Source: Nitrospira sp.
GTDB taxonomy: Bacteria > Nitrospirota > Nitrospiria > Nitrospirales > Nitrospiraceae
Reading direction: 5' to 3'
NCBI GenBank assembly: GCA_020697375.1
Contig: JAJFBJ010000120.1
Span: 1 to 13,047 of the forward strand
DNA: 13,047 bases
Below are positions 7,682 to 13,047 of the stretch, in pieces. The position numbers were made by a program, and so were the translations under genes. Within the stretch, counting starts at the first letter, position 1; each line of letters starts with the position of its first letter. The notes beneath the pieces were generated by a model. It did not search any database. It was given only the letters and a program-made list of their open reading frames with translations, and was not told the DNA's origin.

Positions 7682-7918
7682 AAGATGCTGAACAAGTCCG
7701 CCAGCGGCGTTCTCGCTTTGCTCAGAGGTTCACCGTACGGCCACGGGAAAAGAGCCTGTCTCGGCAGGCTCGGGGTGGGCGGGTAAGAATGATGTGGCTT
7801 CGCCTCCAAGACACGGCCGGTTCACCGCCTCACCGGCCTGCGCAAGCTCGACGCTGTTTATTCATCGCGTCGCGCACCTCGCTGCGGCCTTGCTGGACGG
7901 ACCTTTTTTGAGCATCCT
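7682..7918. repeat. Intergenic inverted-repeat element, copy 2
   Basis: Begins two bases after the neuC stop. The left end AAGATGCTGAACAAGTCCG pairs imperfectly with the reverse complement of the right end, which begins AGGATGCTCAAAAAAGGTCC. It shares with copy 1 the GCGGCGTTCTCGC stretch after the left end and the GAGCCTG/CAGGCTC hairpin (7752-7771). It also shares GGGTAAGAATG and the GGCCGG-TTCACCGCCTC-type interior. It is about 45 bp longer, through an added stretch around 7845-7900 that includes GCTGCGGCCTTGCTGGACGG. It has no coding capacity. Like copy 1 it lies exactly between two transcription units. Confidence 0.8.
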
Positions 7919-7930
7919 GCGGGATGTTTT

Positions 7931-7968
7931 ATATTGTGTTCCATGTGCAGGCCATTAAATTCTTAATG
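7931..7968. promoter_or_regulatory. Leader with inverted repeat upstream of the epimerase unit
   Basis: CATTAA (7953-7958) and TTAATG (7963-7968) form a perfect 6-bp inverted repeat with a 4-base gap in an AT-rich leader 45 bp before ATG 8013. The stretch ATATTGT...ATGTGC.GGCCATTAAATT resembles the leader of the sulfotransferase operon (ATATTGT...ATGTACGGGCGATTGAATT at 2512-2551). A shared promoter or operator is plausible, but no textbook -35/-10 pair was found. Confidence 0.3.
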
Positions 7969-8012
7969 TTCCGACAGTGTTTTTCGGCAACTGGCCAGAG
8001 GGACGATCTTTT

Positions 8013-9011
8013 ATGAAGGCTCCAGTGTTGGTTACCGGCGGCGCAGGTTGTATCGGCATTCAGGTCTGCCGAGAGCTGGATCGGCGAGGGATCGAAGTGC
8101 ACCTGTTGGATTTGGGCGAGCAGATTGCGCGCGTGAGACAAGTGCTGCCTCCTGCTGTGAAGGTATTCTACGGGTCGATCCTGGATGTCTCTTCGATCAG
8201 GGAGGCGATGGATGGATGTGGGGCTGTTGTTCACCTGGCAGCCTTGCTCGGCGTACGGCGCACCGAGGTCAATCGTTTGCGCTGTCTTGAGATCAACGTG
8301 GATGGGACGAAACACGTCCTGGACTGCGCCGTTCAACACCGCATCAAGCGGCTGGTGTTTGCCTCCTCGTCGGAGGTCTATGGTGAACCGCTCGAAAATC
8401 CTATCACCGAAGAGACCATGACGCAGGGAAAGACGGTCTATGCGGTCAGCAAGCTGGCGGGTGAGGAACTGTGCATCGGCTATGCGCAGCGTTATCCTGA
8501 ACTCGAGCATGTCATTCTGCGATTTTTCAACGCCTATGGACCCTATCAGGCGGCGCAATTCGTGCTGCCGAAATTCATCCAGAACGTCATGGCCGGCAAG
8601 CCGATCGTGATCAACGGCAGCGGCGACCAAATCCGTTCCTACTGCTATAGCGAAGATACCGCGCGAGGAGTGGTCGAGGCGCTCATCCGACCTGAAGCGG
8701 GCGGACAGGTCATCAACCTCGGCAACAGCGACCGACCGATTTCGCTCAAGGACCTGGCGGATCTCGTCATCAAGGCGAGCGGACGACCGTCGGTTGAAAT
8801 CAAGTATGCCGGTGATTTTCAAGGCACGGACCGCCATGCGAGCCGCGAAATCCACCGCCGCTACTGTTCCGGGGAGAAGGCGAAACGGATGCTGGGCTTC
8901 GAATCGCTGGTGTCGCTGGAAGAGGGCATCCGGCGTATCGTCGAAATGAACAGCATTTTTGAAAAATGGGAGAGCACCGAGTTGCCCTACCTCATCGATG
9001 AGATGACCTAG
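8013..9011 (+). CDS. NAD-dependent nucleotide-sugar epimerase/dehydratase (extended SDR)
   Basis: A 332-residue extended short-chain dehydrogenase acting on an NDP-sugar. The N-terminus VLVTGGAGCIGIQV has the G-G-x-G-x-x-G dinucleotide loop. VVHLAALLG, FASSSEVYGEP (catalytic Ser) and YAVSKLAGEE (catalytic Tyr-x-x-x-Lys) follow in the expected order, then LRFFNAYGPYQ and the sugar-nucleotide domain. I chose ATG 8013 over the in-frame GTG at 7977 because AGAGGGA (7997-8003) precedes it at 9 bp and the Rossmann strand then begins at once. It starts a new unit after the second repeat and is followed 36 bp on by the broken capsule-type gene. It could be a 4-epimerase, a dehydratase or a UDP-glucuronate decarboxylase; the motifs do not decide. 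Confidence 0.82.
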   Translation: MKAPVLVTGGAGCIGIQVCRELDRRGIEVHLLDLGEQIARVRQVLPPAVKVFYGSILDVSSIREAMDGCGAVVHLAALLGVRRTEVNRLRCLEINVDGTKHVLDCAVQHRIKRLVFASSSEVYGEPLENPITEETMTQGKTVYAVSKLAGEELCIGYAQRYPELEHVILRFFNAYGPYQAAQFVLPKFIQNVMAGKPIVINGSGDQIRSYCYSEDTARGVVEALIRPEAGGQVINLGNSDRPISLKDLADLVIKASGRPSVEIKYAGDFQGTDRHASREIHRRYCSGEKAKRMLGFESLVSLEEGIRRIVEMNSIFEKWESTELPYLIDEMT

Positions 9012-9047
9012 CCGGGAGAGAGAGCTCCAAGACATCTGCATGACTTC

Positions 9048-10752
9048 ATGACCCACGGTAATTGGAAAACATCCTTCAAGCGATTGCTCTCCCGATCCCG
9101 CTTGCTTCCCGCCGCCCGCGCCATTCGCTACCGCCTTCGATGGGCGGCCGATCGCAATTTTCGCGAATCGCAATTTTCGCGAGCGGGAATTACTGCTCGA
9201 TCAGGAATTTCGGCAGTTCGCCCGTGAGCATGGTGCGGCGTTCCGTTATCCCTCATCCGCGGAGCTCGGAGACGGCAAGCGCGTCCTCATCGTCAGCTCG
9301 GGATCACTGGGCCTGCTCGTCGAGATTGCCTTGGTCAAGGCCTTCCAATTGGCCGGTTATCGTCCCCTGGTCTTGGCTGATTATAACCGTTGGATGGAAG
9401 CCTATTATCGGGAGGTAGGAATTCAAGACCTGTTGTACTGGGATGAGTTCTTCTGTCCCTTGCCCCATGCGGAGGCGGCCCGGATGTTGGAGACCGCAGG
9501 CTCTTTCGAACATCTCATCAAATCGGACTATTGCGGCGCCCGCGTCGGCAAGTACGCAGCCTCCACCGCATTGCGCCATCTCCGGGTCGGACGTCTCGAT
9601 CTTACCGACGGGGCAGTCCGACAAGCCCTGTTGCCGTTCCTGAACCACGCCATGTCCTCCGCCAGGACGGCGCAAGAGATCGTCAAGCGGCTGGATCCGC
9701 ACCTGGTGCTGTCGGTCGATCCGGGCTACAGCCCGCGGGGAGAACTCTTCGATGTGTGCCTGGCGGCCGGGATCGAGACCATCACCTGGAATGCGGCCCA
9801 CAAAAACAATCAACTCATGCTCAAGCGCTACAGCTCCTCCAACCATGACGTGCACCCCGCTTCCTTGTCGAGGAAGACCTGGAACCACCTGAAGGCGAGG
9901 CCCTGGACCGAATCGGACAGGGAACGGCTGCGCCTTGAATTAGTCGGCAGTTACCAGAGCGGTGAGTGGTACGGTGAGGTCGGTACCCAGTTCCATGCGG
10001 CGCAGCAGGGCGCAGAGGAGATCCGGCGCACGTTGGGACTTGACGCAAGGAAAAAGACCGCCGTCATCTTTTCGCATATCTTCTGGGACGGCACCTTCTT
10101 TTACGGGACGGACCTCTTTGGAAGTTACGAAGAATGGTTTGTCGAGACCGTGAAAATTGCCTGCGCGAATCCCCGCGTCGATTGGATCGTCAAAATTCAT
10201 CCCGCGAATATCGTCAAGAACGTCCGGGATGGAGTCGGGTCCGAGCCCTCTGAACTGACGGCAATCCGGTCGCTCGGCAGGACCCTGCCGCCTCATGTGC
10301 GGGTCGTGCAACCGGATAGCCGGATGAGCACCCTTTCCCTATACTCCGTGATGGATTACTGTGTAACGGTGCGTGGAACCGTCGGGATCGAGGCGGCCAC
10401 CTTCGGGATTCCCGTGTTCACGGCCGGCACCGGTCGCTATGACAGGTTGGGGTTCACCATCGATTCGGAATCGCGGGCACAGTACCTGGATCGGCTGGCT
10501 CATATTCATGAGACTCCTCCTCTTTCAAGCGAGCAGCGCGAACTCGCAGAACGATTCGCTTACGGGCTGTTCATTGCGCGGACTTTCAGCCTGCGCACGG
10601 TGACCTTGGAATATCAGCGCGATGCCAAGGCGAGCTTGCAGACAAAGGTCAGTCTTCCGAGGGGGCAGGACCTGCGGGCGACCGCCGATCTCCGTGCCTT
10701 GGCCGATTGGATCCAAAGTGGAGAAGAAGACTTCATCACGCCGCTTCATTAG
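9048..10752 (+). pseudogene. Capsule-synthesis-like transferase, frameshifted by a 16-bp tandem duplication
   Basis: From ATG 9048 the frame reads MTHGNWKTSFKRLLS... to AADRNFRE, then hits TGA at 9225-9227 after 59 residues. The frame that continues to 10752 is open from 9052 but has no ATG or GTG before its conserved part; its first usual start is TTG 9331, inside a clear beta-strand (RVLIVSSGSLGLLVEIALVKAF). The break coincides with the exact 16-bp duplication at 9151-9182. With one copy removed the two parts join as AADRNFRERELLLDQEFRQF, giving one 562-residue protein. Its C-terminal half (WIVKIHPANI, then VTVRGTVGIEAATFGIPVF and GTGRYDRLGF) resembles KpsC/KpsS-type capsule-synthesis proteins, CMP-sugar-dependent transferases. 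It may be the transferase for the CMP-nonulosonate made here; that is inference. No strong ribosome-binding site precedes 9048. Confidence 0.78.
9151..9182. repeat. Exact 16-bp tandem duplication
   Basis: ATCGCAATTTTCGCGA occurs twice head to tail (9151-9166 and 9167-9182) with no mismatch. Each unit holds TCGC and GCGA, a short inverted repeat that could favour slippage. Because 16 is not a multiple of three, the second copy shifts the reading frame of the gene it lies in. Confidence 0.97.
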
Positions 10753-10800
10753 CCCGCTTCGGCAGTGCCGCGCTCAGCATCACCCCGCGAGGTCTTCGTC

Positions 10801-12759
10801 ATGTGTGGAATAGCCGGTATGGTAGGGACAGAAGCTTCCTTGTGCGTCCGCGCCATGACGCAAGCCCTCGTTCATCGCGGGCCGGATGACGGCGGCTATT
10901 ACGACGACCTACCGTCGAAGGTCAGCCTTGGTATGCGGCGGCTCAGCATTCTGGATCTTGAACATGGCCGGCAGCCGATGGCTAACCGGGACCGATCCGT
11001 CTGGATCGTCTACAACGGCGAGATTTTCAATTCACCGGATTTGCGGCGCCAATTGGAGCAGCGCAACCACCGTTTTGAGACGGCGAATTCCGATACGGAA
11101 ACGCTGCTCCAGCTCTATGAGGAGAAACAGGAGGACATGCTGGCGGACCTGAACGGCATGTTTGCCTTCGTGTTGCACGACAAGAATCGCAATATCTTAT
11201 TCGGCGCGCGCGATCGGCTCGGGATCAAACCTCTGTATTACACCAGGAATGGGTTGCCTTTCGCTTTTGCGTCCGAACTCAAGAGCCTGCTCAGAATGCC
11301 CGGAATCCTGCGCGATCTCGATCGTGCGAGTCTTTACCATTATCTGACCTTGCGTTTCGTGCCCGGAACGTCGTCCATCATCGAGGGCGTTTCCCGTCTC
11401 GCGCCGGGACATTGGTTTCGCTACGAGTTGGACGGAGGCCGGTTTGAGACACATTGTTATTGGCGGCCCTCCTTCTCGCCGCAGGAAGACAGATCGGCGG
11501 ACGAATGGAGCGAGATCGTGCGAACGGAGTTGCGGAACGCCGTGCAGCGCTGGACCCTCAGCGACGTGCCGGTCGGCTGTTCGTTGTCCGGAGGGCTGGA
11601 TTCCTCCAGCATTGTCGGGCTGCTCGCCGAAGCCGGCCATGCGCAACTGAAGACCTATTCGCTGGGGTTCGTCGGCGCGGGTACAGAGTCCCTCGATGAA
11701 TTGCCGTTGGCCGCAAAGGTGGCCGAGCGCTGGGGGACCGACCACCATGAGCTGCGGTTGCAGCCGGAGGATCTGCTGCATGATCTGTTGAAAATGGTGT
11801 GGTCCTTGGACGAACCCTATGGCGGGGGATTGCCTTCCTGGTATGTGTTCCAGTTCATGCGCCGGGATGTCAAAGTTGGCATGACCGGAACCGGTGGCGA
11901 CGAATTATTCGGGGATTATGGACGTTACATTGCCTTGGAGCGGCGGATTGCCGGTCACAAGGCGGAAACAGGCAGAGGCCATGTCGCGGCATGGACCGAA
12001 GTCTGCTGGCCGCTGGTCTCTTCGCTGGTCGACCGTCTTCCGCATGGAATCGGCGGGTTGCGGTCGCGCGAGCGGTGGAGCCACTGGCCCCTGGTCCGGC
12101 GAGATCCGTTCAGATGGGACTATGTGCAGGCCTTCTATTATTTCTCCGATGACATGAAACGTCGGGACATCTTCGCTGATCCCGCTGCAGCCCCGGTGCA
12201 CGACACGGCCGAGTTGCTGCGGAGCTATTATCGGCAATCGGATAGCGCGCAGCCGCGGGATGCCTTGATGCACCTGGCGATGCGCACGCAGCTGCCGGAA
12301 GAATTTCTCTTCATGACGGATCGGTTTTCCATGGCGCATTCGCTGGAAGCGCGAGTGCCGTTCCTGGACCATTCCTTCGTGGAATTGATGATGCGCATTC
12401 CTCCTCACATTCGGACGAAACCGGACGATCCTAAGTATTTGTTGCGTCAGGCTGTGCGCGATCTGCTGCCGAATGAGCTGTTGCAAGCCCCCAAGCGCGG
12501 GTTCGTGATTCCGACCGCGCAATGGCTGCGTGGTCCATTGCGCCCGTTGGCCGAACGGTTACTCTCGCCGGCCAGGTTGGCCGGACAGGGACTCTTCCGG
12601 CCCGAGTTCCATGCGCAGTTCGTCCGCCCCCATCTGGATGGGCGGGCGGACTACCATCCCCAGATCTGGACCGTTCTCATGTTTCAAATCTGGCACAGCC
12701 TGTACATCGAACAGGCCCTCACGGATTGTCCGAGTTTCTCCTGGCGGGAGTTGTGTTAA
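10801..12759 (+). CDS. asnB: Asparagine synthase (glutamine-hydrolysing) homologue
   Basis: A 652-residue class II amidotransferase. The start is ATG 10801, because the mature enzyme needs Cys as residue 2 (MCGIAGMVG); an in-frame GTG at 10765 would bury it. GAGG (10789-10792) can serve as ribosome-binding site. The glutaminase half shows RRLSILDLEHGRQPM, YNGEIFN and FGARDRLGIKPLYY. The synthetase half has the ATP-pyrophosphatase loop SGGLDSS at 263-269, and later GTGGDELFGDYGRY and LEARVPFLDHSFVELMM. It uses glutamine nitrogen to amidate a carboxylate after adenylation. In a polysaccharide locus the target may be a sugar acid (uronamide formation) rather than aspartate; this is inference. 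It follows the broken transferase by 48 bp. The gene symbol is used for the family, not for proven asparagine synthesis. Confidence 0.88.
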   Translation: MCGIAGMVGTEASLCVRAMTQALVHRGPDDGGYYDDLPSKVSLGMRRLSILDLEHGRQPMANRDRSVWIVYNGEIFNSPDLRRQLEQRNHRFETANSDTETLLQLYEEKQEDMLADLNGMFAFVLHDKNRNILFGARDRLGIKPLYYTRNGLPFAFASELKSLLRMPGILRDLDRASLYHYLTLRFVPGTSSIIEGVSRLAPGHWFRYELDGGRFETHCYWRPSFSPQEDRSADEWSEIVRTELRNAVQRWTLSDVPVGCSLSGGLDSSSIVGLLAEAGHAQLKTYSLGFVGAGTESLDELPLAAKVAERWGTDHHELRLQPEDLLHDLLKMVWSLDEPYGGGLPSWYVFQFMRRDVKVGMTGTGGDELFGDYGRYIALERRIAGHKAETGRGHVAAWTEVCWPLVSSLVDRLPHGIGGLRSRERWSHWPLVRRDPFRWDYVQAFYYFSDDMKRRDIFADPAAAPVHDTAELLRSYYRQSDSAQPRDALMHLAMRTQLPEEFLFMTDRFSMAHSLEARVPFLDHSFVELMMRIPPHIRTKPDDPKYLLRQAVRDLLPNELLQAPKRGFVIPTAQWLRGPLRPLAERLLSPARLAGQGLFRPEFHAQFVRPHLDGRADYHPQIWTVLMFQIWHSLYIEQALTDCPSFSWRELC

Positions 12760-12847
12760 GTCCTGCCGTTGTAGTCATATTCATGTAGTGAAAGAGGTTT
12801 CTCGTGAAGGCCTTTTGATTGCACGGGGAGGAGGCGGTGAACGGACG

Positions 12848-13047
12848 ATGCATCGGAAGCACATCTCTGAATTAATCTGCGGAAGCGGACAACACAAGCT
12901 GGCGCTGAAAAAGGCCGCCATTGAGGAGCAGGGAGAGATCAAAGAGGGAGAATTGGCCTGCGCGGCCGGCTGTTGCATCGTGCCGATCAGAGGGTTCGTG
13001 CCTCGGTCTGGAGGTCGGCTGCGGCGCCGGACGTTTACCGAAATCAT
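12848..13047 (+). pseudogene. Decayed start of a Trm112-like/SAM methyltransferase gene, cut by window edge
   Basis: From ATG 12848, 13 bp after GGGGAGGAGG (12825-12834), a frame stays open to the window end and reads MHRKHISELICGSGQHKLAL, then GELACAAGCC and PIRGFVPR. That resembles the zinc-type Trm112-like N-terminus of some methyltransferases, where C-x-x-C then P-I-x-x-G-(I/F)-P-R is usual; the second Cys pair is scrambled here. A different frame (13002 onward) reads LGLEVGCGAGR, a class I methyltransferase motif I, and the original frame ends TFTEI, the usual sequel of such a motif. The pieces suggest a missing middle of a hundred or so residues plus small indels. Without the downstream sequence, a short intact unrelated gene remains possible. 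Confidence 0.45.

Noticed and set aside
7929..9173. A 414-codon open frame on the minus strand opposite the epimerase
   Set aside because: No recognisable motif; it mirrors a GC-rich gene whose SDR motifs on the + strand are unambiguous.
9331..10752. A 473-residue protein starting at TTG 9331
   Set aside because: The TTG lies within a beta-strand that clearly begins upstream in the same frame (KRVLIVSSGSLGLLVEIA), so it is not the native start; the frame is the downstream part of the frameshifted gene.
12760..12847. Terminator or small gene after asnB
   Set aside because: No stem followed by T residues and no short frame with a good start was found in this 88-bp gap; the GTG 12837 frame stops after 12 codons.

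Overview
The window is about 60% GC by eye, with genes packed on the + strand and many 4-8 bp start/stop overlaps. It reads as one surface-polysaccharide locus. Two copies of an imperfect inverted-repeat element, whose ends read roughly AGGATGCTGAA and TTGAGCATCCT, look like a repeat I associate from memory with Nitrospira (Nitrospirota) genomes. That assignment is plausible but cannot be confirmed from the sequence alone.

Layout. (1) 1-2314: the C-terminal end of a Gfo/Idh/MocA-type sugar oxidoreductase, a GT-B-type glycosyltransferase carrying a G9 tract, and a class I SAM methyltransferase. (2) 2316-2505: first repeat element, then a leader with a perfect 13-bp palindrome. (3) 2595-7680: a tight five-gene unit of PAPS-type sulfotransferase, NanM-like sugar O-methyltransferase, and neuA, neuB and neuC. 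(4) 7682-7918: second repeat element, then a leader resembling the first. (5) 8013-12759: an extended-SDR sugar epimerase/dehydratase, a broken capsule-synthesis-like transferase, and a glutamine-hydrolysing asparagine synthase homologue. (6) 12848-13047: what looks like the decayed start of a methyltransferase with a Trm112-like N-terminus, cut by the window edge.

Working together, NeuC (UDP-HexNAc to a free 2-epimerised amino sugar), NeuB (condensation with phosphoenolpyruvate) and NeuA (CMP activation) would supply a CMP-nonulosonate, either sialic acid or legionaminic acid. The SDR enzyme, the glycosyltransferase and the capsule-type transferase would supply and assemble sugars. Sulfation, O-methylation and possibly amidation would decorate the product. 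No export or polymerase gene is visible here.

The most notable hidden feature is at 9151-9182: an exact 16-bp tandem duplication near the start of the capsule-type transferase. It throws the gene out of frame. Removing one copy restores a single 562-residue reading frame from ATG 9048 to the stop at 10752. It could be a fresh mutation, a reversible phase switch or an assembly error.
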